Shown here: positions 1-7,982 of the stretch, one piece after another
Layout: every line of letters begins with the position of its first letter
Position numbering within the stretch: position 1 is the first letter of the stretch
Assembly (NCBI RefSeq): GCF_011682065.1
Contig: NZ_VUYU01000030.1
Span: forward strand, 18,995 to 82,994
Length of the DNA: 64,000 nucleotides
Direction of reading: 5' to 3'
Source: Massilia rubra
GTDB lineage: Bacteria; Pseudomonadota; Gammaproteobacteria; Burkholderiales; Burkholderiaceae_D
The notes under the pieces: generated by a model
The model's input: only the letters and a program-made list of their open reading frames with translations
Database searches by the model: none
What the model was told of the DNA's origin: nothing
Program-made: the position numbers and the translations under genes

Positions 1-932
1 GTGAAGTTCGAATACAACGCAAGACGGTTGGCAACCACCGAGGCGTTGACCTTGGTCACGCCCGCGTCGGAGGCGGCGTGCCAGCCGCCGGACAGGCTGT
101 AGCGGCGCGCCACACCGCCGTCGCTGGCGTCGACCGTGTCGAAGCGCCCAAGCCGGCCGTCATCGACCGCGCGGCGCGGAATCTGGTCGCTCGCGCGCCA
201 AGCTGCGCGGTAAGCCATGGCGGTGAGGTTGACACCATTGGCGGCGTCGCCCTGGCTGAACCGCAGCACCCCGTTGAGCTTGTTGAAATCGTCGCCGCGC
301 GTGAATGGCCCGTCGTTATGGAACGCTTCGATCGCGTATAGCAGATTGCCTTGGCCGGCCTTGGGCGAGTCGGCCAGCAGCGCGCGCCGGTAGCCGTTCT
401 GGCCCAGGCCGACACTGGTGATGCCTTCCGGCAGCGTGTCGGCGTAGCGCACCGCCAGCGCGCCGGCGGCGGCGAAGTCGCCCTCGTCGGCGTAGTACGG
501 GCCCTTGCGGTATTCCAGCCGGTTGGCCAGCTCGGGAATCAGAAAATTGAGGTCGGTCCAGCCCTGCCCGTGGGCATGGCTGCGCTGGTTGACCAGCATG
601 CCGTCCACGGTGGTGCGCAGGTCGGTGCCATGGTCGAGGTTAAAACCACGCAGGTAGAACTGGTTGGCCTTGCCTTCGCCGCTGTGCTGGCTGACGATCA
701 GGCCGGGCGTCGCTTCCAGCAGTTCGCCGGGACGGTACACCGAGCGCGCCGCCAGTTGCTGCTGGGTGACCACGCCCGCATTGGCCGAGTCGGCCACGCC
801 GAGCTGGCTGAGGCGCGAGGCGGCCACCACCACCTGGGGCACGGGTTCGGCGGCCTCGTCGGCGTGGACCAGGGCCGAGGCGCCCAGCAGCAGGGCGCTC
901 AAGGGGCGGCGGACGAGTCGATAATCATGCAT
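1..932 (-). CDS. TonB-dependent outer-membrane receptor (3' end outside window)
   Basis: This is the first 310 codons of a TonB-dependent receptor read leftward; the rest lies beyond the window edge. After a short basic N-terminus there is a hydrophobic stretch (about residues 11-22) ending in VHA, a likely Sec signal peptide. A plug domain follows (about residues 35-150), with the TPGLIV, FYLRGFNLDHGTDLR and YRKGPYY segments typical of the family, and then the first barrel strands. In this family the plug closes an outer-membrane barrel and is moved by TonB/ExbBD to admit a siderophore, metal or other nutrient. The substrate cannot be read from the visible part. I chose the ATG at 932 because the signal peptide starts there; no strong ribosome binding site is seen. 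It diverges from the next gene. Confidence 0.85.
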   Translation of the reverse strand, partial: MHDYRLVRRPLSALLLGASALVHADEAAEPVPQVVVAASRLSQLGVADSANAGVVTQQQLAARSVYRPGELLEATPGLIVSQHSGEGKANQFYLRGFNLDHGTDLRTTVDGMLVNQRSHAHGQGWTDLNFLIPELANRLEYRKGPYYADEGDFAAAGALAVRYADTLPEGITSVGLGQNGYRRALLADSPKAGQGNLLYAIEAFHNDGPFTRGDDFNKLNGVLRFSQGDAANGVNLTAMAYRAAWRASDQIPRRAVDDGRLGRFDTVDASDGGVARRYSLSGGWHAASDAGVTKVNASVVANRLALYSNF

Positions 933-1096
933 GGATGGGCCTGTGATCGAAAAACGAGCGCTTGAACAACAGCGCAACGCAAGCTTATTCGGCCGTAATC
1001 TGGTTTCGGATTCAACTCCTTGATGCCTTTTCAATAGCTTCCACGTGGCAATTATGTGTTAATCTTTACAATCTTGCTAACTTTTCATGCCGCTCC

Positions 1097-1873
1097 ATGG
1101 GATATCGCCGTTTTTTTCACACACTGCCCTTCTGGCTGGCCCTCGCACTGAGCGGGGCGGCCAGCGCCGTCGAGCGCACCGAGACAGTCGAATGCGACTT
1201 GCCGGACGGTAGCGGCTTCGTGCTGCAAGCAAAGCATGACTGGGCGATGCCAGGAGACTTCAGCGGCCGCCGCGGCAACCGCGACGACCAGCAGGACTTC
1301 ACGGTGGATTACCGCGCACGCGGCAGCGCCAGGCTGGTGAGCACGGGCGCCAGCCTGGCCTATCGCCCGCTGGGGGAAGGCACCAACCTGGAACTGCTGT
1401 GCTCCCGCCTGGGCCTGCATCAAGGCCAGCCGGGCACGGGGTCTTCCCTGCGCATGCCGGGTGAACAGCGCTTTTGGGTGCCGGCCCGCACCGGCAAGGC
1501 CGGGTTCGACACGGCCGAACAACAGCGGATCGACGCCCTGCTGTCCCAGCGCGGCCTGCATCTGATGGGCAGCCACGGCACCCTGGCCATGCGCCAGGGC
1601 AAGCTGGTGCAGGAGTTACCCCTGTACGCCGCCGACGCTCCCGGCTGCACCGCACAGGACGCCCTGCAATGTCCGGTCGGCGCCGTGCTGCGCCTGACTT
1701 CAGGCGACCGCGGCGACACCTGGCAGGCGGCCAGCATCGAGAGCACGCCCTATTTTTTCAAGACCGGCGTCGCGTTCGCCCGGCAAGCCGGCCTTGCCCG
1801 CCCTTCCGCACGCAGCCTGAGCAATTACCGCAACCGCGACGACAACGACGCCAAACCGTCCGAAAAACCATGA
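1097..1873 (+). CDS. Unrecognised secreted protein, one copy of a shared domain
   Basis: A 258-residue protein with a clear Sec signal peptide (MGYRRFFHTLPFWLALALSG, cleavage near GAASA). I do not recognise the family. I use the ATG at 1097 rather than 962 because the upstream 45 codons are AT-rich, look non-coding and would bury the signal peptide. The mature part begins VECDLPDGSGFVLQ and ends with a D-G-x-T-W segment followed by TPYFFKTG and a Q-x-G-x-A-R-P-S motif. The downstream gene repeats this start and end pattern twice, so the two genes are paralogous. The stop codon overlaps the next start (ATGA), indicating translational coupling. The location is probably periplasmic or extracellular. 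Confidence 0.7.
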   Translation: MGYRRFFHTLPFWLALALSGAASAVERTETVECDLPDGSGFVLQAKHDWAMPGDFSGRRGNRDDQQDFTVDYRARGSARLVSTGASLAYRPLGEGTNLELLCSRLGLHQGQPGTGSSLRMPGEQRFWVPARTGKAGFDTAEQQRIDALLSQRGLHLMGSHGTLAMRQGKLVQELPLYAADAPGCTAQDALQCPVGAVLRLTSGDRGDTWQAASIESTPYFFKTGVAFARQAGLARPSARSLSNYRNRDDNDAKPSEKP

Positions 1874-3282
1874 CCGACCGTCTGCACCGCATCAAAACCA
1901 CCCTTGCCGCCGCGCTGGTGCTGGCCCTGCATGCGCCCTCCGGCTTTGCCCGCGAGCGCCTCGAATGCGTGCTGCCCCAGGGCGGCCGGATTGTGATGGA
2001 AGCACACTGCAAAGCGCCGCCCGGCGTGCGGGGGCAAAAATGCGCCGACCGCTACGATACCCGCTACCTGCCGGCCGGCGGCGGCGCAGCGCTCGATTTG
2101 GGCAAGACAGACCTGAAAAACGCGGACCACGCAGCCACGCCCGCAAGCATGTGCGCCAGGTTCTATGCCAGCGGTGATGCGGTCCATGTGCCGCCCACCT
2201 ACGACGGGCAGTACCGCAGTATCGTCAAGGGCCAGATCGTGGCCTTGACAGCGCAGCGCCGTGGCGACGAAGCGGTCCAAACAGAGGCCAATCGCAACGC
2301 CGCACCGGAAGTGTTGACGTATACCGGCTATCAACGCGTCGCTGCACTCGGCACCACATGGATGCTGGAAGAAGCATTCACGCGCCGCTACCGGGGCTAC
2401 TACGCGGGCGCCGGCATGGAGAGCGCTCCACTGTCGCACGTGGTGCGGATGCAGTCGACCGATGAAGGAGTGAGCTGGAGCGAGCCGGTCATCAGCAAGA
2501 CATCCAGATTGTTCACCATCGGCAAATCGGCGCTGGACCAGCCCGATGCCGCCAGGCCCGCCTTCGCCCCGGACGAAGACCGGCGCCGCGACCGGCGCGC
2601 CCGGCTGGCACAGGGCACGCCGATGCTGATACGTTGCCGCCTGCCCGATCAATCCGAGTTTGTTCTCACCGGCAAGCAGTCGAGTGACGACGAAGTCAAG
2701 CGCGAATGGGGCGGCGCGAGGTCGATGTTCATGCCGCTGGTCTCGATCGCCTATGTCGCCGCACCCGGCACGGCCGCCATCGAGGTAGAGCCGGAGCTGT
2801 CCCTGCTGTCCTTCATGGCGAACGTTCCGCGTCCCAAGCGCGACGAGCACTGCGGCAGCGCCGGCATCGCCAACGGCGTCCCCTACATCGGCATCAGCAT
2901 GCTCGACCAACAGCGCAAGCACTTTAGCCGCTTGACGTATCCGGACAAGATCTGGTATCCCGGCACGCTGCCGCGCCAGGCTGCGCAGGCGCTCGCGCGC
3001 AGCAAGCAGGTGTGGGGGAAAGGGGTTGAGCCCTTGGTCGCGGCGACCCGGCGCGGCAAGGTACTGGCGCTGGAATACCCGGTCGTGCCTGACGGCTGCG
3101 GCGGCGGCGATCCGCACCACGTCAGGCCGCCCGTGTGCACCGTCAGCGCCGTACTGCGCAGCGAATCGGACGACGATGGCATGACCTGGTCCGACCTGGC
3201 CTTCTCAACGACGTCCTGGATCTTCGCCCCCGGCCAGCCGGTTGACCAGCAGCCGGGGCGCGCCACACTGGCCGGCGAATAA
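1870..3282 (+). CDS. Unrecognised secreted protein with two tandem copies of the shared domain
   Basis: A 470-residue protein with a signal peptide (residues 1-27, ending SGFA). The mature part holds two related domains of about 210 residues. The first opens with LECVLPQGG and closes with STDEGVSWSEP...SRLFTIG...QPDAARPAF. The second opens with IRCRLPDQSEFVL and closes with SDDDGMTWSDL...SWIFAPG...DQQPGRA. The preceding gene carries a third copy. The S-x-D-x-G-x-x-W segment resembles an Asp-box (BNR repeat), but one Asp-box per domain is not enough to call a sialidase-type propeller. The start at 1870 overlaps the previous stop by 4 nt, so the two are an operon. Function is unknown. Confidence 0.7.
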   Translation: MTDRLHRIKTTLAAALVLALHAPSGFARERLECVLPQGGRIVMEAHCKAPPGVRGQKCADRYDTRYLPAGGGAALDLGKTDLKNADHAATPASMCARFYASGDAVHVPPTYDGQYRSIVKGQIVALTAQRRGDEAVQTEANRNAAPEVLTYTGYQRVAALGTTWMLEEAFTRRYRGYYAGAGMESAPLSHVVRMQSTDEGVSWSEPVISKTSRLFTIGKSALDQPDAARPAFAPDEDRRRDRRARLAQGTPMLIRCRLPDQSEFVLTGKQSSDDEVKREWGGARSMFMPLVSIAYVAAPGTAAIEVEPELSLLSFMANVPRPKRDEHCGSAGIANGVPYIGISMLDQQRKHFSRLTYPDKIWYPGTLPRQAAQALARSKQVWGKGVEPLVAATRRGKVLALEYPVVPDGCGGGDPHHVRPPVCTVSAVLRSESDDDGMTWSDLAFSTTSWIFAPGQPVDQQPGRATLAGE

Positions 3283-3284
3283 GT

Positions 3285-4625
3285 TCAGCGGCTCACATGG
3301 TGATGCATGCGCCGCAGTCCCAGCCAGACGATGGCCAGCATCACCGGCATGGCCGCGCCGGTCAGCATGTCGGGATTGAGCGGCACCCCGGCCGCCTTCA
3401 TGGCCTTGCCCGCATACGCGATCAGCCCGATCGAGTAGTAGGAAATGGCCACCACCGACAAGCCCTCGACCGCCTGCTGCAAGCGCAACTGCTGGGCCGC
3501 GCGGGCGTTGAGCGACTCGAGGATGCGGCGGTTCTGCTGCTCCTGCACGATGCCCACGCGCGTGCGCAGCAAGTCGTTGCTGCGCCCGATGCGCTCGGCC
3601 AGCGCCTGCTGGCGCCGCTCGGTCGACTCGCACGTGTTCATCGCCGGGGCCAGGCGCCGGTCCATGAATTCGCGGATGGTCGGCACGCCCGGAATGCGCG
3701 TTTCGCGCAACTCCTCGATGCGCGCCTGCACCAGCCGGTAATACGCTTTTGACGCGGCGAAGCGGTAACTGTTTTCCAGCGCCAGCTTTTCCATGCGCGC
3801 CGCCAGCACCGTGATTTTGTGCAGCAACTCGCGCTCGTCGTCAGGCGCGTCGGGGATGCCGGCGACCGCGTCCGATACCCCATCGCCGGCGTCGCTCATG
3901 CCCGCGGACAAACGTGCCAGCTCGGCTTCGATGCCGTTGAGCACCGGCGCCGCCTGCTGCGCCTGCGGCAAGCCGAGCAGCGCCATCATGCGGTAGGTTT
4001 CGATTTCCAGCACCCGCTGCACCAGGCGTCCGGCCTGCTGGTACTGCATGCCCAGGTCCTGGATCACCACCCGGCCGAAGCCGTCCGGCGCAATCGCGAA
4101 ATCGGTCCACACCTTGGCGAAATTCTGGCTGTCGCAGCCGACCAGCAGGTTGCCGGCAAACACATGGCGCATCTCGGTCAGCGAAGCGCTCACTTGCTGC
4201 AGGCTGACGTGGGTGGCGGCCATCACCTTGCCTTCCAGGCCCAGCAGCCACTCATCGGGAATATGCCGCAGCGGCGCCTGGTCGAACGCGTGCTCGGCCG
4301 CGACCGGGTGGGCGCGCTGTTCGGCGAAGGTGTAGGTCGAAAATTCGGTGTGCGATTCCCATTGCAGGCGAAAACTGCCGAAATCGTGGAAGAAATAGCG
4401 CGCTTCCGGATGCGGCGATGCTACCCCGAAATGCTGGCACAGGCCGGCCAGCAACTGGTTTTGCGACGCCAGCTGGTGCGCCTCGGCATCGTCCTCGTGG
4501 CGCGCGTACACCGCCAGGTGGGTCAGCGTCTCGGGACCGTTCAGGCGCAGCGAGGGGCGCGAATGGACTTCGGCGGCCAGCGGTATTCGCAGTGCGTGGT
4601 TGAAAGTGGCGTGGGAAATCGACAT
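3285..4625 (-). CDS. DUF3422 family membrane-anchored protein
   Basis: A 446-residue protein matching the DUF3422 pattern: the N-terminal HPLRxxLxxEVHSRPxxRL-like segment (here HALRIPLAAEVHSRPSLRL), a long helical middle part rich in E, Q and R, and two C-terminal hydrophobic helices (about residues 385-405 and 415-435) ending in WLGLRRMHHHV. The family has no known enzymatic role; members are predicted inner-membrane proteins of proteobacteria. I prefer the ATG at 4625 over an in-frame TTG two codons upstream. It lies on the strand opposite to the secreted-protein pair and starts 24 nt after the greB stop, so the two may be co-transcribed. Confidence 0.85.
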   Translation of the reverse strand: MSISHATFNHALRIPLAAEVHSRPSLRLNGPETLTHLAVYARHEDDAEAHQLASQNQLLAGLCQHFGVASPHPEARYFFHDFGSFRLQWESHTEFSTYTFAEQRAHPVAAEHAFDQAPLRHIPDEWLLGLEGKVMAATHVSLQQVSASLTEMRHVFAGNLLVGCDSQNFAKVWTDFAIAPDGFGRVVIQDLGMQYQQAGRLVQRVLEIETYRMMALLGLPQAQQAAPVLNGIEAELARLSAGMSDAGDGVSDAVAGIPDAPDDERELLHKITVLAARMEKLALENSYRFAASKAYYRLVQARIEELRETRIPGVPTIREFMDRRLAPAMNTCESTERRQQALAERIGRSNDLLRTRVGIVQEQQNRRILESLNARAAQQLRLQQAVEGLSVVAISYYSIGLIAYAGKAMKAAGVPLNPDMLTGAAMPVMLAIVWLGLRRMHHHVSR

Positions 4626-4649
4626 CGGCAACTCGCTAAAAATGAAAAA

Positions 4650-5213
4650 TCAGTCCGCGACGGGCGCCGGATAATGCACGCTTAGCACTTCCAGCTCGTC
4701 GGGGCCGAGCGGCGTTTGCAGGGTGATCAGGTCGCCTTCGCGCGCCTTGGTCAGCGCGCGCGCCACCGGCGAGACCCAGCTGATCTTGCCGTTCAGCGGG
4801 TCGAGCTCGTCGATGCCGACGATGGTGACCGTGTGTTCCTCGCCCGCGCTGTTGGCGTAAGTGACGGTGGCGCCGAAAAAGACCTGGTCGTTGCCGAATT
4901 GCACGCTCGGATCGACCACGGCGGCCGAATCCATGCGCTTGGTCAGGAAGCGGATGCGCCCGTCGATCTGGCGCAGGCGCCGCTTGCCGTAGATGTAGTC
5001 GCCGTTCTCGGAGCGGTCGCCGTTGGAGGCGGCCCAGTGCACCACCTTGACCACCTCGGGCCGCTCGACGTCGATCAGTTGCAGCAGTTCATCCTTGATG
5101 CGCTGGTAGCCGGCCGGCGTGATGTAATTCTTGGCGCCCACGGGAATGGCTTGCGCAAGCGCAATGGCTTCCTCGTCGTCATTATCGGATTCTTTGACAA
5201 ATGCTTTATTCAT
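4650..5213 (-). CDS. greB: Transcription elongation factor GreB
   Basis: A 187-residue Gre factor. It rescues backtracked RNA polymerase by inserting a coiled coil into the secondary channel and stimulating transcript cleavage. The N-terminal coiled coil carries the family signature WAASNGDRSENGDYIYGKRR with the catalytic acidic pair (D and E of GDRSEN), then RQIDGRIRFLTKRM. The C-terminal FKBP-like domain holds VFFGATVTY and SPVARAL. Compared with about 158 residues for E. coli GreB, this protein has some 30 extra N-terminal residues rich in D and E. I start at 5213 (MNKAF); an ATG at 5222 (MERMNKAF) is also possible. Longer starts extend into sequence that does not look like Gre. Confidence 0.93.
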   Translation of the reverse strand: MNKAFVKESDNDDEEAIALAQAIPVGAKNYITPAGYQRIKDELLQLIDVERPEVVKVVHWAASNGDRSENGDYIYGKRRLRQIDGRIRFLTKRMDSAAVVDPSVQFGNDQVFFGATVTYANSAGEEHTVTIVGIDELDPLNGKISWVSPVARALTKAREGDLITLQTPLGPDELEVLSVHYPAPVAD

Positions 5214-5311
5214 GCGTTCCATTGTAATGGCCCACGCGCATCCTGTCCGGGCGATACCTTTTCGGGGGCGCCCATCCTTTTCACGTATCATGAAACATCA
5301 CAGGGAGGACC

Positions 5312-5905
5312 ATGACTCGACCCACGCGCACCCGCTCGCGCCTGCTTGCACCATTGCTGTACCTGGCGGCGCTGATCCTGCTGCTGGAAGAATGGCTGTG
5401 GGACACCGGCAAGCGCCTTGGCGCGGCCATCGCGCGCTGGCCGCTGGTGCGCGGGCTCGATGCGCGCATCCGGGCGCTGCCGCCGTACGCGGCCCTGTGC
5501 GCATTCGTGCTGCCCGCCATCCTGCTGTTTCCGGTGAAATTGCTGGCCCTGCTTGCGATTGCCAACGGCCACGTGGTGAGCGGGGTGCTGGCGATGGTGC
5601 TGGCCAAGATCGGCGGCGCGGCGGCGGTCACGCGGCTGTACGCGCTGACCCTGCCCAGCCTGCTGACCCTGGCCTGGTTCGCGCGCTGGCATGGCGTGTT
5701 CATGGCCTTCAAGGATAAATGGGTGGGCGCCCTCAAGCGCACGCTGGCCTACCAGCGCACCAGCCGCAGCGTGCTGGGCCTGCGCGCGCGCCTGCGCCGG
5801 GCTTTGGCGGCCTGGCGCCGGCGCTCCCGGGGCGGACGCCACAGCCTGCGCCCGACCCGCATCCTGCGCCGTTTCGCGGCCATGTGGCGCGCGCGGCGCC
5901 GTTAA
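5312..5905 (+). CDS. Small basic membrane protein of unknown function
   Basis: A 197-residue protein with hydrophobic segments at about residues 12-27, 60-80, 86-103 and 108-125, followed by a strongly basic C-terminal tail (last 60 residues, many Arg). A good ribosome binding site (gggagga) lies 4-5 nt before the ATG. I do not recognise the family. The shape, membrane helices followed by an Arg-rich cytoplasmic tail, fits an inner-membrane protein. It is divergent from greB with about 100 nt between them, so the promoters are probably back to back. Confidence 0.65.
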   Translation: MTRPTRTRSRLLAPLLYLAALILLLEEWLWDTGKRLGAAIARWPLVRGLDARIRALPPYAALCAFVLPAILLFPVKLLALLAIANGHVVSGVLAMVLAKIGGAAAVTRLYALTLPSLLTLAWFARWHGVFMAFKDKWVGALKRTLAYQRTSRSVLGLRARLRRALAAWRRRSRGGRHSLRPTRILRRFAAMWRARRR

Positions 5906-6154
5906 CTTCCTCACAACTGCCTGACAACTCGCTGGCCGGTGCGCTGCTGCCGGTGTTGCCCCCCGTATCCACAGCGCTCGCGCCCTGCGGCCATGCCTCA
6001 GCCGCCGCCGCGCCCTCCCGATCGCACCATTTTGCAACAGTTATTGCCCTCGCTTGGCATCCAAAACATATTGACATATCACTATGTATTAAATGTCATG
6101 TATTCTGATCAATAGTTTGTCTCAATTCGTCAGTCAATTTCTCATAAGGCAGCT
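5906..6154. promoter_or_regulatory. Intergenic region upstream of PEP-CTERM gene A, with a conserved 15-nt element
   Basis: About 250 nt without a gene. The right half turns AT-rich and contains TTGACA (6071-6076) and the 15-mer ATGTCATGTATTCTG (6093-6107), 47 nt before the ATG of gene A. The same 15-mer with one change lies 45 nt before the paralogous gene A' (11738-11752). Conservation at matching distance suggests a shared promoter or activator site. TATTCT could be a -10 box, but no consensus -35 is correctly spaced at both loci. Confidence 0.45.
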
Positions 6155-6913
6155 ATGCACCCGCACGTCAACAAAATTTCCCTTTATGCACTCTGCGCCC
6201 TGGCCGCCATGTGCTCGTCCGCCCATGCGGCGACCAGCACGGCGAAAGCGAGCATCGAACAATTCCATATCGAACTGGTCGACCTGGACTTGACCGATGG
6301 CGTGACTCCCTCCCTCTTCTTCACCCAGCAGTCCTGGGGCGTCGACTCTGTCGGGGACGCTCAGCGCCAGGTCTACACAGTACAGGGCAAGACCTCGATC
6401 ACGACCAGCTTCGGAGCGACCGGCGGCAGCGCTTCCGACAGCACCCTGTCGTCTTCGGCCAGTGTCAATCATCCGGCCGTCAAGGATGGCAAGTCCCACC
6501 AGTACACCACGAACAGTTACCGCATCACGAATTTCACCCTCAGTCCCCATACCCAAATGATCATTACCGCGCTGGGCAGCGTGTCCGAAAACCGCCTGGG
6601 TGTGTTCGACTCCTCGGTCGCCCGCATCGCCATGCGCGGCAAGTTGCTGGACGAATCCGGCGACTGGGTCGATTCGTTCAGCAAAAGCTACCAGACCGAT
6701 GCCGGCTCGACCACGCTGCGCATGTACGCATCGCTGAGCACGGACGAATTTGTACGTAGCGGCAATTTCGACGTGGTGACGCAAGCGACGCTTGCCGGGC
6801 AGATCAGTAGCGTGCCCGAACCGTCGGCCTATGCAATGCTGCTCGCTGGCACAGTTTTAGTGGGCGCCATGGCGCGCCGCCGACGCCGTACACCTGCCTG
6901 CAACGCCGCGTGA
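6155..6913 (+). CDS. PEP-CTERM sorting-domain protein (A)
   Basis: A 252-residue exported protein with a signal peptide (ending SSAHA, about residue 25) and a textbook PEP-CTERM tail at the C-terminus: VPEPSAYAMLLAG, a hydrophobic helix, then MARRRRR. PEP-CTERM tails are recognised by exosortase (EpsH/XrtA type), which cleaves and anchors or releases the protein; the system goes with exopolysaccharide production. No exosortase is in the window. The mature N-terminus contains the motif ELVDLDLTDGVTPSLFF, found in all four PEP-CTERM proteins of this region. The middle is Ser/Thr-rich, as usual for surface proteins. It is followed after 71 nt by paralog B and closely resembles A' at 11798. Confidence 0.88.
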   Translation: MHPHVNKISLYALCALAAMCSSAHAATSTAKASIEQFHIELVDLDLTDGVTPSLFFTQQSWGVDSVGDAQRQVYTVQGKTSITTSFGATGGSASDSTLSSSASVNHPAVKDGKSHQYTTNSYRITNFTLSPHTQMIITALGSVSENRLGVFDSSVARIAMRGKLLDESGDWVDSFSKSYQTDAGSTTLRMYASLSTDEFVRSGNFDVVTQATLAGQISSVPEPSAYAMLLAGTVLVGAMARRRRRTPACNAA

Positions 6914-6984
6914 GCGCCAGCGCCACGAAACATTCACGCCCGCTCGCCGCGACCGGGCATCGCCTTCCACACAGAAAGACCGCT

Positions 6985-7746
6985 ATGTTTTCCCATCCAT
7001 GCACGATCGCCGCCGCCCTGTTTACCGCCGGCATGTTGGCGTACGCACCGGCCCATGCGGGTCACGGCAAGGCTTCTGCCAGCCTGAGCAATATCCAGTT
7101 CGAACTGATCGACCTCGACCTGACCGACAATATCACGCCGAGCATCACGTTTTCGCGCAAGAGCGCCAGCGAATCGGTCCTCATCCGCAGCGGCAGCGAC
7201 AACGCCCAGGGCAGCTCGTCGGGTTTCAAGAGCATCAGCCGGAGCGTTCCGGATGCCACGGTCAGCGCCGGCGCCACCCCCACCAGCCTGCAGGTCGGCG
7301 CGCAGGCGGACGTGGTCGAAGCGAACCTGAACGCGACCGCCACCGCCTCGCAGACGATGAGCTTCGTCCTGTCGCCATCGACCCGGCTGTCGTTCTCGGC
7401 ACAAGCCGATACGGTGCTGGAGAACGAAGGCATCATGCTGGCATGGTCGAGCGCGACCCTGGGCGCCAGTATGGATATGCTGATCAATGGGGTATTCGGC
7501 AACGAGACCGTCAGCATGACTCTGCGCAACACCAAAGGCGAGCGCAGCCGATTCCTGTTCGGCTCGGTGGACACGGGGGCGTCGATCGGCCGCGGCAGCC
7601 TGACCGCCAGCACCACTGCGCGTTTCATTAACGCCTTGAGCATGGCGCCGCTGGCGTCGCCGGTACCTGAACCGGCAAGCTACGCCATGCTGGCGGCCGG
7701 CCTGCTGGTGATCGGCGCGGCGCGCGGGAAAGCGCGCAAGGCTTGA
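6985..7746 (+). CDS. PEP-CTERM sorting-domain protein (B)
   Basis: A 253-residue exported protein: signal peptide MFSHPCTIAAALFTAGMLAY ending PAHA, the motif ELIDLDLTDNITPSITF near the mature N-terminus, a Ser/Thr/Ala-rich middle with VLSPSTRLSFSA, and a C-terminal PEP-CTERM tail (VPEPASYAMLAAG, hydrophobic helix, GKARKA). I start at the ATG at 6985, preceded by gaaaga at a suitable distance, because the signal peptide starts there. An in-frame GTG at 6910 overlaps the stop of gene A and would add 25 residues. It is the partner of A in a two-gene unit that recurs at 11798-13404. An exosortase-processed surface location is inferred from the tail. Confidence 0.85.
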   Translation: MFSHPCTIAAALFTAGMLAYAPAHAGHGKASASLSNIQFELIDLDLTDNITPSITFSRKSASESVLIRSGSDNAQGSSSGFKSISRSVPDATVSAGATPTSLQVGAQADVVEANLNATATASQTMSFVLSPSTRLSFSAQADTVLENEGIMLAWSSATLGASMDMLINGVFGNETVSMTLRNTKGERSRFLFGSVDTGASIGRGSLTASTTARFINALSMAPLASPVPEPASYAMLAAGLLVIGAARGKARKA

Positions 7747-7751
7747 ACGGA

Positions 7752-7768
7752 GGGGGGGCGCGCCCCCC
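7752..7768. terminator. GC palindrome after PEP-CTERM gene B
   Basis: A perfect 16-bp palindrome of six G, CGCG and six C starts 6 nt after the stop of gene B. It can form a very stable hairpin, but only two T follow it, so it is at best an imperfect intrinsic terminator. It separates gene B from the convergent lipase gene. Confidence 0.45.
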
Positions 7769-7825
7769 TTGCCAGCGAAGAGCTGAAATTTGCCGGGGAT
7801 GCGCGCCGTGGCCGGTACGCCTGGC

Positions 7826-7965
7826 TGCGGCAAGCTGTCTCGTTTTGCTGTCTCATCTTGTCTCATCTTGTCTCGTTTTTTCGGCGAGCAAGGAGCGAGG
7901 GGACATGAGACAAAAGCAGACAGAATGCGACGAAACGAGACGCCCGAACGAGACAGTTTGCCGCA
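7826..7965. repeat. Inverted repeat built from TGTCTC units
   Basis: The arms TGCGGCAAGCTGTCTCGTT (7826-7844) and, inverted, AACGAGACAGTTTGCCGCA (7947-7965) match at 18 of 19 positions. Between them TGTCTC recurs three more times on the plus strand (7850-7880) and GAGAC recurs in the right half, so the whole block is an imperfect inverted array. It lies between the convergent PEP-CTERM gene B and the lipase gene, about 20 nt beyond the lipase stop. No gene is visible in it. Confidence 0.7.
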
Positions 7966-7982
7966 CGCGGGCGGGCATCATG

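Noticed and set aside
1825..3120. A 431-codon open frame on the minus strand opposite the secreted-protein gene
   Set aside because: Low-complexity Arg/Gly/His/Ala-rich translation with no start signal; a high-GC shadow of the plus-strand gene, which has a signal peptide and internal repeats.
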